Positions 7,546 to 16,600 of a DNA stretch of 63,134 nt are shown here, one piece after another. The DNA is taken from positions 1 through 63,134 of the forward strand of contig JAZRLO010000032.1 in the NCBI GenBank assembly GCA_045646845.1, read 5' to 3'. This stretch comes from HGM04593 sp045646845 (GTDB lineage: Bacteria; Bacteroidota; Bacteroidia; Bacteroidales; Bacteroidaceae). The position numbers were made by a program, and so were the translations under genes. The notes below the pieces were generated by a model. That model searched no databases and had not been told where the DNA came from. It worked only from the letters and a program-made list of their open reading frames with translations. Each line of letters starts with the position of its first letter. Position 1 is the stretch's first letter.

Positions 7546-9441
7546 ATGAAATACGGATTCGCCAAAATAGCCTCTGCCTCTCCTGTAGTCACAGTAGCTG
7601 ACTGCAAGAGCAATGCAGGTAACATAACAAACGCCATAGAAGAGGCATACGGCAATGGAGCTGAACTCCTGTTGCTGCCGGAACTTTGCATAACCTCATG
7701 CAGTTGTGGAGACCTTTACACGCACCCGCACCTCATCAAAGAAGCAGAAAAGGCCATTACAGCCATTACCGCATCCACACGAGAGAAGCAATTGACCGTA
7801 GTTGTAGGAACACCTGCCGCATACCGCAATTCAATATACAACTGCTCTGCAGTAATATTCAATGGCGAAGTATTGGCACTGGTTCCGCAGGAAAACACCG
7901 TTCAACCGTTCACAAGCGGCCGCACTCTCTCCGATGATGCATCGGCAACGATAGACGGCAAAAAAGTCCCGTTCATAAAGAGAGGAATCTTCACTACACC
8001 TTCATTCACGTTCGGTATTGAAATAGGTGCCGACGCCCTGCAGCCCGTCACACCCAGTGCAGAATTGGCTATGGCCGGTGCACAGGTAATACTGAACCCG
8101 GCGGATGGCAAGGAGAAGGCCGGCACCAACAGAAATACAAGAAGACGCTTGGAGCAAGCCAGCGAACAGTACCGTTGCTGCTACATCCACGCATCTGCAG
8201 GATGGGGAGAATCGACAAGCAATGCAGTACACTCAGGCTATTGCGCCATTGCCGAGGAGGGAGAAATAATAGCCGAAAGCGGACGCTTCGCCCAGCATAG
8301 CCAATCGATCATAACCGAAACCGATATTGAGAAGGTCACTGTGACACGCCGTGGAAACAGCAGCTTCGCGACCGACAGCGACATAGCATGCATTGAAATA
8401 CCGCAAGTTGCCAACGAAAGCACCGCATTTACGCGCAAGTTCACCGCAACCCCGTTCACACCATTCGGAAAAGAGAACAACGAAAAACTCTACGAAGAGA
8501 TTTTCACAATACAGGCAAATGCGCTCGCGCGCAGAATCACACACACACACAGCAAATGTTGCGTCATAGGAATTTCAGGAGGTCTCGATTCCACATTGGC
8601 CCTGCTTGTAACTGCACGTGCATGCAAAATGATTGGAAAGCCCATGAGCGACATCATAGCCGTCACAATGCCCGGATTCGGCACCAGTGACCGCACATAC
8701 AACAATGCCCTCACACTGATGCGCAACGTAGGTGCCACAATAAAGGAGATATCCATCAAGGAGGCGTGCATACAGCACTTCAAGGACATTGACCACGACA
8801 TCAACAACCACGATGTCACATATGAGAACTCCCAGGCGCGCGAACGCACGCAGATACTAATGGACATCGCCAACCAACAGAACGGTATTGTTGTAGGTAC
8901 AGGTGACCTTTCGGAACTCGCGCTTGGCTGGGCAACATACAACGGCGACCACATGAGCATGTACAGCGTGAACGCCACAGTACCCAAGACACTCATGCAG
9001 CACATAGTATGCTGGGCAGCCCACAACGTATGCGACGAAAATGTCCGCGACACATTGCTCGACATCATAGACACCCCGATATCACCGGAGTTGACACCCG
9101 CCGACGACAAAGGCAACATAAAGCAGAAGACCGAAGACCTTGTAGGACCATACATACTGCATGACTTCTTCATATACCATTTCCTGCGTTACGGATTCTC
9201 GCCCGAAAAGATACACGCGATGGCATGTAACGCGTTCGAGGGTGAATACGATTCACAGACAATAAAGAAATGGCTTGCGACATTCATGCGCAGGTTCTTC
9301 ACACAGCAGTTCAAGCGTTCATGCATGCCCGACGGCCCCGACACCGGATTCTGCAGCCTTAACCCCCAGAGCGGATGGCGGATGACATCAGACACATCGG
9401 GCACGTTATGGACAACTGCTTGCGAAGAGATTCGGATATAA
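7546..9441 (+). CDS. nadE: NAD+ synthetase with a degenerate glutaminase domain
   Basis: The 631-residue protein has the full layout of glutamine-dependent NAD synthetase: an N-terminal nitrilase-fold glutaminase (about 1-290) and a C-terminal synthetase (about 310-631). The synthetase looks intact: SGGLDS at 344-349, VGTGDLSELALGWATYNGDH, DTPISPEL and QKTEDLVGPY. It makes NAD from deamido-NAD, ATP and ammonia. In the glutaminase, Glu46 (LLPELCIT) is kept, but the lysine expected after VVP is Gln115 (LVPQEN) and the nucleophile in the family motif FGIEICED is Gly161 (FGIEIGAD). Known glutaminases of this family need the Cys-Lys-Glu triad, so I infer it cannot use glutamine. The start at 7546 gives the usual N-terminus (MKYGFAKIA). 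Confidence 0.92.
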   Translation: MKYGFAKIASASPVVTVADCKSNAGNITNAIEEAYGNGAELLLLPELCITSCSCGDLYTHPHLIKEAEKAITAITASTREKQLTVVVGTPAAYRNSIYNCSAVIFNGEVLALVPQENTVQPFTSGRTLSDDASATIDGKKVPFIKRGIFTTPSFTFGIEIGADALQPVTPSAELAMAGAQVILNPADGKEKAGTNRNTRRRLEQASEQYRCCYIHASAGWGESTSNAVHSGYCAIAEEGEIIAESGRFAQHSQSIITETDIEKVTVTRRGNSSFATDSDIACIEIPQVANESTAFTRKFTATPFTPFGKENNEKLYEEIFTIQANALARRITHTHSKCCVIGISGGLDSTLALLVTARACKMIGKPMSDIIAVTMPGFGTSDRTYNNALTLMRNVGATIKEISIKEACIQHFKDIDHDINNHDVTYENSQARERTQILMDIANQQNGIVVGTGDLSELALGWATYNGDHMSMYSVNATVPKTLMQHIVCWAAHNVCDENVRDTLLDIIDTPISPELTPADDKGNIKQKTEDLVGPYILHDFFIYHFLRYGFSPEKIHAMACNAFEGEYDSQTIKKWLATFMRRFFTQQFKRSCMPDGPDTGFCSLNPQSGWRMTSDTSGTLWTTACEEIRI

Positions 9442-9478
9442 GTGACAACAAAGCAAAATAATCATAAAAAACTGTTAT

Positions 9479-11548
9479 ATGAAAAAAACCACCAAATTTT
9501 CCACATTTGCAGCGACACTTCTTTTAGTTCTCGGCTGCGTGTTCACTGGTTGTAATGACGAGATAGATGGATCGAGCCGATTCACCTTTACCGGCGAGCT
9601 CATTTCCACCCACCTGGAGAACAATCCGGAGAAGTTCAGTGATTTTACACACATCCTTTCAAAAGCGAAAATCGGAAAGAAGGTTTCTGGTAGCATACTC
9701 AAGACCCTTTCCACATATGGTTCGTACACCTGTTTCGCGCCCACGAACGAAGCTGTAAGGAAATTCTTGCAGGAGGAGTATGACAGATACCTCGCTGGCG
9801 ACAGAACAGGTATCACATCACCCAACCTCGAGGACCTCACAGACAGTATGGCAACAGTTATAGCAATGAACCATATCATCGAGATGGGTTACCTCACAAC
9901 CGACATCAGCGAGGGTGCGTTCCCAATGAGCACCATGAACCGCCGATTCACCACAGTTGAATGGATAACCGATGAGAGCGGACGCGTTTATGCATTCCTC
10001 AACAACAGCGCACGAATAATCGAGCCTGACATGAAGATGGAAAACGGAACCATACAGGTTGTAGATGCAGTTCTCAACCCGTCGAACAAGCTGCTTCCCG
10101 AGCTCCTTGAGGCTCAGAATGGATTCAACCTGTTCTACGATGCAATCAAACTCACCGGCCTCGACGAGTTGCTGAGCACATATGAGATTGACCTCGAATA
10201 TGACAACACCCTCGAGGGTCCGTCACTCGACTCCGAGACATCGACATCCCCCTACCCGAAAGACAAGAAACAGCGTTACACTCTGCTTGTAGAGCCCGAC
10301 GCATTGTTCACAGAGAACGGTATCGAGAATATTGATGAACTCATTGCTTTCGCCGAGAAATGGTACGGAACAGAGGCCAAAGGCAACTATTCAGACCCAA
10401 ACAACGCCCTCTACCAGTTCGTGGCATACCACATCATCGACCGCCAGTTGCTCTACAGTTCATCTACAGGCCCCGGCGGATTCATCATGGAGAACTACGT
10501 GAACGCGGAATTCTCGTCAAAAGTCAACTTGAACCAGAATTTCGACAGCTACGAATATTACGAGACCATGCTCCCCTACACCATGATAAAGGTGACCAAG
10601 CCATACACTAACCAGGCACTGAAGAACGAGATTGTAATCAACTACGCACAGGAGCAGGGTACAATGATCAAGAACCCCGAGATGGAGAAACACCTCAACG
10701 TCATTGTTGAGAAGGCCACTACTACAAAGGAAAAATATGAAGAGCTCAGCGAGTTCAACCAGAACGCGCTCAACGGTATCATCCACACCATCGACCGCAT
10801 CCTCATCTACAACGAGGACGAAATGGCCGGCAACGTTCTCAACGAGCGAATCCGCATGGACATATCGGCATTGTTCCCCGAATTCACCAACAACGGTGTA
10901 CGCTGGGACCTTTCAAGTGCAGGCAACGTAGTGACATTCATCCCCAAAGGATACTGCAAGGACTTCATCGTCAACAACGAAGACACAGAGGTATTCTACT
11001 TCCGTCCTCACAAGACATACCTTGGCTCATACGCAAACTTCCAGGGTGACGAGTTCATCGTTGAAGGAAAATACGACTTCCAGTACCGCATACCGCACGT
11101 ACCCGAGGGCAACTACGAAATCCGCTTCGGTTACCCGAGAGGTTACTACCGCGGTGTATGCCAGTTCTATGTTGACGGCAAGATTGCCGGCATTCCCGTC
11201 GATCTCCGTTGGAACAACGAAACAGACATCGCAATCGGTTGGACAAGCGATGACGGAAAGAGCAACGAAGAGATAAGGGAGAATGACAAGGCCATGCGCA
11301 ACCGTGGCTACATGAAGGGCCCCGCCAGCATTGTTCTCGATGACAATGGCGGAACAATGCGCGACAGCGAGCAGGCAATACGCAAAATTGTCGGCACATA
11401 CCGACTCGACAAGGGCGACCACTGGCTACGTTTCAAGGATGTCAGCGAAAACAGCACCGGTAAGATGAAACAATTCGACCAGGATTACCTTGAACTCGTA
11501 CCTGTAAGCGTAATCACAAACCAGCAGAAGCCCGAGGATATATATTAA
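9479..11548 (+). CDS. Fasciclin-domain surface lipoprotein (copy 2)
   Basis: The 689-residue paralogue of the protein at 5113-7242 shares the same order: lipoprotein signal (VFTGC, then NDEID), FAS1 domain 1 (about 40-205), FAS1 domain 2 (about 210-450), and the beta-rich C-terminal module. Many stretches are identical between the copies (SKAKIGKK, TYGSYTCFAPTNEAV, VAYHIIDRQLLYSSSTG), so they arose by duplication. The gene starts 37 bp after nadE with no terminator or clear promoter between, so it is probably co-transcribed with nadE. A 20-bp-stem terminator follows. Ligand and function are unknown. Confidence 0.85.
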   Translation: MKKTTKFSTFAATLLLVLGCVFTGCNDEIDGSSRFTFTGELISTHLENNPEKFSDFTHILSKAKIGKKVSGSILKTLSTYGSYTCFAPTNEAVRKFLQEEYDRYLAGDRTGITSPNLEDLTDSMATVIAMNHIIEMGYLTTDISEGAFPMSTMNRRFTTVEWITDESGRVYAFLNNSARIIEPDMKMENGTIQVVDAVLNPSNKLLPELLEAQNGFNLFYDAIKLTGLDELLSTYEIDLEYDNTLEGPSLDSETSTSPYPKDKKQRYTLLVEPDALFTENGIENIDELIAFAEKWYGTEAKGNYSDPNNALYQFVAYHIIDRQLLYSSSTGPGGFIMENYVNAEFSSKVNLNQNFDSYEYYETMLPYTMIKVTKPYTNQALKNEIVINYAQEQGTMIKNPEMEKHLNVIVEKATTTKEKYEELSEFNQNALNGIIHTIDRILIYNEDEMAGNVLNERIRMDISALFPEFTNNGVRWDLSSAGNVVTFIPKGYCKDFIVNNEDTEVFYFRPHKTYLGSYANFQGDEFIVEGKYDFQYRIPHVPEGNYEIRFGYPRGYYRGVCQFYVDGKIAGIPVDLRWNNETDIAIGWTSDDGKSNEEIRENDKAMRNRGYMKGPASIVLDDNGGTMRDSEQAIRKIVGTYRLDKGDHWLRFKDVSENSTGKMKQFDQDYLELVPVSVITNQQKPEDIY

Positions 11549-11565
11549 TATATATAATAAGGTAA

Positions 11566-11610
11566 TAAACAAAAGAGTGGCGGTTCAATAAACCGCCACT
11601 CTTTTGTTTA
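11566..11610 (+). terminator. Terminator after fasciclin copy 2
   Basis: A perfect 20-bp stem (11566-11585 with 11591-11610) around the loop CAATA; the 3' arm ends in CTCTTTTGTTTA. Confidence 0.88.
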
Positions 11611-11673
11611 TTGCACTGACAGCCGCCGCACCATAACCAAGCCGAGGTATTTACGCCATTTAGTCATACCACA

Positions 11674-11714
11674 TGCCACTTTGTCACAATAAAACCGATT
11701 GGCGCACAATTTGT
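11674..11714 (+). promoter_or_regulatory. Possible sigma-54-type promoter of clpB with an upstream motif
   Basis: TTGGCGC (11699-11705) and TTGT (11711-11714) are arranged like -24/-12 boxes: GG, ten bases, then GT where the consensus has GC. Upstream lies TGCCACTTTGTCA (11674-11686), which could be a regulator site. No good TAnnTTTG box is seen before clpB. This is inference from pattern only. Confidence 0.35.
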
Positions 11715-11758
11715 TCTCTATTTAATGAATACTTATTCTAAAAAAGGAGAACTGAAAC

Positions 11759-14350
11759 ATGAACATCAACAAATTCACAATCAAAGCCCAAGAGGCTATT
11801 CAAGAAGCTGTAAACCTTGCACAGTCATTGGGACAGCAGGCAATTGAGCCGGCTCACATAATGGAAGGAGTCTTGAAAAGCAACGAGCAGACAGTCTCAT
11901 TCCTTTTACAGAAAGCCGGAGCAAACATCAACCAGATAAGAACAGAGGTCGGGAAACTGCTGCAATCACTGCCCAAAGTGAGCGGAGGAGAGCCATACTT
12001 CAGCCGCGAGAGCAGTAGCGTAATCACAAAAGCCGAAGAAAACGCCAAGAAAATGGGCGACGATTTCGTCTCGGTAGAATCACTCGTAATGGCACTTGTG
12101 GAGGTAAACGGAACACTCTCCACCATGCTCAGGAGCAACGGCATAAGCAGTGAAGAGCTGCATAAGGCCATCGCCGAGCTGCGCCAAGGAAGCAGAGTAA
12201 CATCGCAGAATGCCGAAGAGAGCTACCAAGCACTCGAAAAATATGCGATAAACCTCAACGATGCGGCAAAAAGCGGCAAGCTCGACCCCGTAATAGGACG
12301 CGACGACGAGATACGCCGCATACTGCAGATACTCAGCCGTCGCACCAAGAACAACCCAATACTCATAGGCGAACCGGGCACCGGCAAGACCGCCATAGTA
12401 GAAGGACTTGCCCACCGCATAATACGCGGAGACGTACCCGACAACCTCCGCGACAAACAGATATATTCACTCGACATGGGTGCGCTTGTCGCAGGAGCCA
12501 AGTACAAGGGCGAGTTCGAGGAGCGTCTCAAGGCCGTAATCAACGAGGTAATGAAAGCCGAAGGACGCATAATACTCTTCATTGACGAGATACACACCCT
12601 TGTAGGCGCAGGCAAAGGCGAGGGAGCCATGGATGCCGCAAACATACTCAAGCCTGCACTCGCACGCGGTGAACTGCGCTCAATCGGAGCCACCACCCTC
12701 GACGAATACCAGAAATATTTCGAGAAGGACAAAGCACTTGAACGCCGTTTCCAGAGCGTAATGGTGAACGAGCCGGACAAGATGAGCAGCATATCCATCC
12801 TGCGCGGACTCAAGGAACGCTATGAAAACCACCACAAGGTACGCATACAGGACGATGCCATAATTGCGGCCGTCACCCTGAGCGACAGGTACATCACCGA
12901 GCGTTTTCTGCCCGACAAGGCCATAGACCTTATTGATGAAGCGGCGGCAAAGCTACGTATGGAACGCGACTCGTTACCCGAAGAGTTAGATGAGATCTCA
13001 CGTCACATAAAGCAGCTTGAGATTGAGCGCGAAGCCATAAAACGTGAAAAGGACGAGCCGAAGCTTGCGATGTTGGGCCAGGAGATAGCCACACTCAAAG
13101 AAGAGGAGAAAAGCAAACGCGCAAAGTGGCAGCAAGAGAAAGAACTCGCCGACCGCATACAGACAGCCAAGCAGAACATAGAGAACCTTAAGCACGAAGC
13201 GGAAAGTGCCGAGCGCGAAGGCGACTACGGCCGCGTGGCAGAGATACGTTACGGCAAGATAAAGGCTCTTGAAAGCGAGATTTCCCAAGTTCAGGACGAG
13301 CTGCACAAGGCCCAAGGAAACGGAGCCATGATAAAGGAGGAGGTAACAGCCGAAGATATTGCCGATATTGTCTCACGCTGGACCGGCATCCCTGTAAGCA
13401 AGATGCTTCAGAGCGAACGCGAGAAGCTGCTTACCCTTGAAGACGAACTCCACAAAAGAGTCATCGGACAGGAAGAGGCTATACAGGCAGTAAGCGACGC
13501 AGTGCGTCGCAGCCGTGCAGGTCTTCAGGACCCCAGACGCCCCATAGGTTCATTCATATTCCTGGGAACCACAGGAGTGGGAAAGACCGAGCTTGCCAAG
13601 GCACTTGCAGGATACCTGTTCAACGACGACACCATGATGACGCGCATAGACATGAGCGAATATCAGGAGAAATTCTCCGTATCGCGCCTTATCGGAGCTC
13701 CTCCGGGATATGTAGGATATGACGAAGGCGGCCAGCTCACCGAAGCTGTACGACGCAAGCCCTACTCCGTCGTACTTTTCGACGAAATTGAGAAGGCTCA
13801 CCCCGATGTATTCAACATACTGCTTCAGGTACTCGATGACGGCCGCCTAACCGACAACAAAGGACGTGTGGTGAACTTCAAGAACACCATCATTATAATG
13901 ACCAGCAACCTCGGAAGCGCGTACATCCAGGAACAGTTCTCAAGGATAACGGCAACCAACAGGGAGAACATCATTGAAGAGACAAAGGAGAATGTAATGG
14001 AGATGTTGAAAAAGACCATACGCCCCGAGTTTCTCAACCGCATAGACGAAACAATCATGTTCACGCCGCTCGACGAGAATGAGATAGAACAGATTGTACG
14101 CCTTCAGACAAGCGCGATAACAAGCATGTTGGCCGAGAACGAAATAACCCTTCAGGTTACAGATGCCGCCATACGCTTCATTGCCGGTGCAGGCTTCGAC
14201 CCCGAATTCGGAGCACGTCCCATCAAACGCGCCCTGCAGCGTTACCTCCTGAACGACCTCTCGAAGCAGTTGCTCGCAGGTGCCATAGAGAAGAGCAGAC
14301 CTGTCAAGGTCGATGCAGCCAGCGAAAGGCTTCTGTTCAGCAACGAATAA
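11759..14350 (+). CDS. clpB: ATP-dependent disaggregase ClpB
   Basis: An 863-residue Hsp100 protein: N-terminal Clp repeat domain (1-145), first AAA+ domain with Walker A GEPGTGKT and Walker B ILFIDEIHTL, a coiled-coil middle domain (about 400-530), and a second AAA+ domain with GTTGVGKT and VVLFDEIEKAHP. The middle domain distinguishes ClpB from ClpA/ClpC. It is a cytoplasmic hexamer that threads aggregated proteins with DnaK. A purine-rich AAAAAGGAGAA precedes the start, an unusually good Shine-Dalgarno match for this phylum. The gene is monocistronic, with a terminator at 14387. Confidence 0.97.
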   Translation: MNINKFTIKAQEAIQEAVNLAQSLGQQAIEPAHIMEGVLKSNEQTVSFLLQKAGANINQIRTEVGKLLQSLPKVSGGEPYFSRESSSVITKAEENAKKMGDDFVSVESLVMALVEVNGTLSTMLRSNGISSEELHKAIAELRQGSRVTSQNAEESYQALEKYAINLNDAAKSGKLDPVIGRDDEIRRILQILSRRTKNNPILIGEPGTGKTAIVEGLAHRIIRGDVPDNLRDKQIYSLDMGALVAGAKYKGEFEERLKAVINEVMKAEGRIILFIDEIHTLVGAGKGEGAMDAANILKPALARGELRSIGATTLDEYQKYFEKDKALERRFQSVMVNEPDKMSSISILRGLKERYENHHKVRIQDDAIIAAVTLSDRYITERFLPDKAIDLIDEAAAKLRMERDSLPEELDEISRHIKQLEIEREAIKREKDEPKLAMLGQEIATLKEEEKSKRAKWQQEKELADRIQTAKQNIENLKHEAESAEREGDYGRVAEIRYGKIKALESEISQVQDELHKAQGNGAMIKEEVTAEDIADIVSRWTGIPVSKMLQSEREKLLTLEDELHKRVIGQEEAIQAVSDAVRRSRAGLQDPRRPIGSFIFLGTTGVGKTELAKALAGYLFNDDTMMTRIDMSEYQEKFSVSRLIGAPPGYVGYDEGGQLTEAVRRKPYSVVLFDEIEKAHPDVFNILLQVLDDGRLTDNKGRVVNFKNTIIIMTSNLGSAYIQEQFSRITATNRENIIEETKENVMEMLKKTIRPEFLNRIDETIMFTPLDENEIEQIVRLQTSAITSMLAENEITLQVTDAAIRFIAGAGFDPEFGARPIKRALQRYLLNDLSKQLLAGAIEKSRPVKVDAASERLLFSNE

Positions 14351-14386
14351 GAACCCCGTAAAGGGAGGAGATAAAGTTCACTGTTC

Positions 14387-14426
14387 AATAATCCCAGTCA
14401 GACATGTCTGACTGGGATTATTTATT
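14387..14426 (+). terminator. Terminator after clpB
   Basis: A perfect 36-bp palindrome (14387-14422; arm AATAATCCCAGTCAGACA) followed by TATT. Confidence 0.85.
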
Positions 14427-14459
14427 TTGCCAAATTCCTTTCCGCAACCACACCAAACA

Positions 14460-14499
14460 ATACGAGGGTGACCCGCTTACTTTTGGGTCACCCTCGTAT
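14460..14499 (-). terminator. Terminator after the DUF4923 gene
   Basis: ATACGAGGGTGACCC (14460-14474) pairs with GGGTCACCCTCGTAT (14485-14499), 17 bp past the stop on the minus strand. Its stem core and loop resemble the hairpins at 40861 and 61868. Confidence 0.85.
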
Positions 14500-14515
14500 C
14501 ATTTGACAGTCATTA

Positions 14516-15328
14516 TCAAAGACCGAACAATTTCTTCAGGAAACACTTGCTTTTAGGTTCCTCCTTTGTCTCCTCAGCCGCTTTGTCGGCAGTCTCAACC
14601 TTAGTCTCTACCTGCTGGCCACCTGTTACAGCGGCGGCATCACCACTCCTGTTCATCTTCACACCAATCATCATGCCGTCATATGCACCAAGCAAAGTAT
14701 TGGCAAGACCGATGCCGGTGGATATCGCAGAGTTGCCTTCGCCGCTACCGGCCGGCAAAGATGCAGACACGGTCTTGAGAAGCTGAAGCACCTTGTCAGC
14801 CTCGAAGACAATATTAACGTCGGAACCGGAACGTGCAAGGAATGCACTTACCTTCACCTGACCCAAAAGGAATGTGAAATCTATCTTTTTCTCCTCGGGA
14901 ACAATAGAATAGGTACCCATCACATTCTTTCCGCCCAATGTAACGACACAGCTCCTGTCCTTGTTGAAAGTAAATTCACAACTGCCGGGAACAACACCGA
15001 ACTTCGCAAGCGCACCGTCCATGGTATCCTCGAGTTTGTCCGACACGAATGTGCCGCCGATAGAAGAGAGCGCGTTCTGACTCTCGAGTACGCAAGCGAT
15101 GCCGCTGTACTTCCAGCTGCCCTCCATAGACTCCTCGGTCAACTCCACCGAACTGCCGAGAATGTTTCCGAGTATGTTTCCAAGAACACCTGCCTCGGAA
15201 TTACCCGATTCATCACCGCTCGTAACGGTCTCAACAACCTTACCGAGCATATCTTTCCAATTCTGCGCCGACGCCTGTCCTACAGAAAGGGCAAACACGA
15301 CCGCAAAAACCAAATAAACCTTTTTCAT
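14516..15328 (-). CDS. DUF4923 family exported protein
   Basis: The 270-residue protein has a signal peptide (cleavage near ASAQ). The mature part contains the DUF4923 hallmarks: a Gly/Asn-rich GNILGNILGSS segment near residue 50, then MEGSWKYSGIACVLESQNAL and a lipocalin-like strand pattern. The C-terminal tail is Glu/Lys rich. The family is restricted to Bacteroidota and has no known function. It lies 106 bp downstream of the DUF5606 gene, on the same strand, and ends in its own terminator. Confidence 0.82.
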   Translation of the reverse strand: MKKVYLVFAVVFALSVGQASAQNWKDMLGKVVETVTSGDESGNSEAGVLGNILGNILGSSVELTEESMEGSWKYSGIACVLESQNALSSIGGTFVSDKLEDTMDGALAKFGVVPGSCEFTFNKDRSCVVTLGGKNVMGTYSIVPEEKKIDFTFLLGQVKVSAFLARSGSDVNIVFEADKVLQLLKTVSASLPAGSGEGNSAISTGIGLANTLLGAYDGMMIGVKMNRSGDAAAVTGGQQVETKVETADKAAEETKEEPKSKCFLKKLFGL

Positions 15329-15434
15329 AGCAATATTATTTTACATCAACCGGGAACTGTTCAAAAAAGCATTCGGGGAAACGCCGTCCGACACAGTTCC
15401 GATATTATCTTTTCTTTAGAAACAGAACTGTTCC

Positions 15435-15863
15435 TTATTCAGCGGCAGCCGCTTCACCTTCGGCCTCCTGCTCCTCCTTGAAATCAACCACGCCGTTCTG
15501 CACCAGAATATTGTACCATGCGTACATCTTCTTTATGTGTGTGAGATAAACGCGCTCACGGTCATAGTCGGGCATTATACCCTCAAAGTACTCGACCATC
15601 TCCTCAGGAGTAGCCATCTTAATGTCGAAAGGCAACACCGCGCCCTCCTTCTCATATATCCTTGCAAATACATCGCGGAGAGGAACCTCCTCTGTATCGG
15701 TATATATCGCCACATCGTCAAGCATCACCACCTGGCTTGTGCTATGCACCGGCATACGTTTCTTCACTGCATCTACAGTCTCCACTATGAACATGTTGCG
15801 CCCACTTGACACAAGGCGATAAAGACCCGGTTTACCGGAAATTGTCAATACTCTATCAAACAT
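15435..15863 (-). CDS. DUF5606 family protein
   Basis: The 142-residue cytoplasmic protein starts MFDRVLTISGKPGLYRLVS, typical of the Bacteroidota family DUF5606. The first 55 residues look like a small beta barrel (SH3/KOW-like), followed by a helical part and an acidic Ala/Glu tail. Function is unknown. In this phylum it commonly follows coaE, as here (84 bp gap), suggesting co-expression with the nusB-yajC-ybbR-coaE run. Confidence 0.85.
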   Translation of the reverse strand: MFDRVLTISGKPGLYRLVSSGRNMFIVETVDAVKKRMPVHSTSQVVMLDDVAIYTDTEEVPLRDVFARIYEKEGAVLPFDIKMATPEEMVEYFEGIMPDYDRERVYLTHIKKMYAWYNILVQNGVVDFKEEQEAEGEAAAAE

Positions 15864-15947
15864 AAAAATACTATTAAATAAATTCAGTTAATACAAATTG
15901 TGATAAACAGTCGCGAAGATAAAAAAAAGAGAGAGCTTATACAAAAA

Positions 15948-16541
15948 TTAAGCATCTTTTAACTGATTGAGCAACTCAATGATTTCAGGCAACAACGGCT
16001 TGTCCTCATCGTTGTAGAGCGAATAGTCGGTCAGAAGAATAAGTTCATCCACCGACATCTGCTTTGCGAGACGGTCCTCTACCTGACGGCGGCTCATTCC
16101 GCTCCTTTTCATGGTGCGTCTGACGGCAGTCTCCCTACCCGACCACACAGCCACCACCTTGTCAATGCATTCAATCATCCCCGACTCATAAAGGATGGCT
16201 GTCTCTACGGCCACCACAGGAACATCCTGCCTTGCAGCCCACTCCCCGAAGTCGCGGCACACCACAGGATGCACAAGCGCGTTGACACGCTTGATATTGT
16301 CACTGTCCGTAAATATGCACGACGCCACATAGTTGCGGTTCAGAGTACCGTCCTCGCAATAGCACTCGTTTCCGAACATTCTTTTCAGTTCCTTCACAAT
16401 TGCGGCATCACTCACCATCAGTTCCTTTGCACGCGCATCGCAATCATACACAGGCACGCCCATAATCTCCATTATACGCGAAACGACAGACTTTCCGCTG
16501 CCCATGCTACCTGTTATGGCAAGTTTAAGAGGTGTTCCCAT
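15948..16541 (-). CDS. coaE: Dephospho-CoA kinase
   Basis: A 197-residue P-loop kinase with Walker A GSMGSGKS (about residues 11-18), the CoaE motif YDCDARAKEL, and a C-terminal lid region with paired arginines (RRTMKRSGMSRRQVEDRL). It catalyses the last step of coenzyme A synthesis, phosphorylating the ribose 3'-OH of dephospho-CoA. Length matches the family. It lies 59 bp after the YbbR-like gene; the spacer contains AAGAAATTGTTTGAAAATT, resembling one end of the inverted-repeat elements elsewhere in the window. Confidence 0.95.
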   Translation of the reverse strand: MGTPLKLAITGSMGSGKSVVSRIMEIMGVPVYDCDARAKELMVSDAAIVKELKRMFGNECYCEDGTLNRNYVASCIFTDSDNIKRVNALVHPVVCRDFGEWAARQDVPVVAVETAILYESGMIECIDKVVAVWSGRETAVRRTMKRSGMSRRQVEDRLAKQMSVDELILLTDYSLYNDEDKPLLPEIIELLNQLKDA

Positions 16542-16600
16542 ACCTGTTCAAGAAATTGTTTGAAAATTGTCAGTCTCCCTTTAATAATCAGTGTGTATTT

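Noticed and set aside
15353..15400. Imperfect GGAACTGT/ACAGTTCC hairpin as a terminator for the DUF5606 gene
   Set aside because: Long, poorly paired interior and no T-run; it may only be a weak structure between two genes of the same run.
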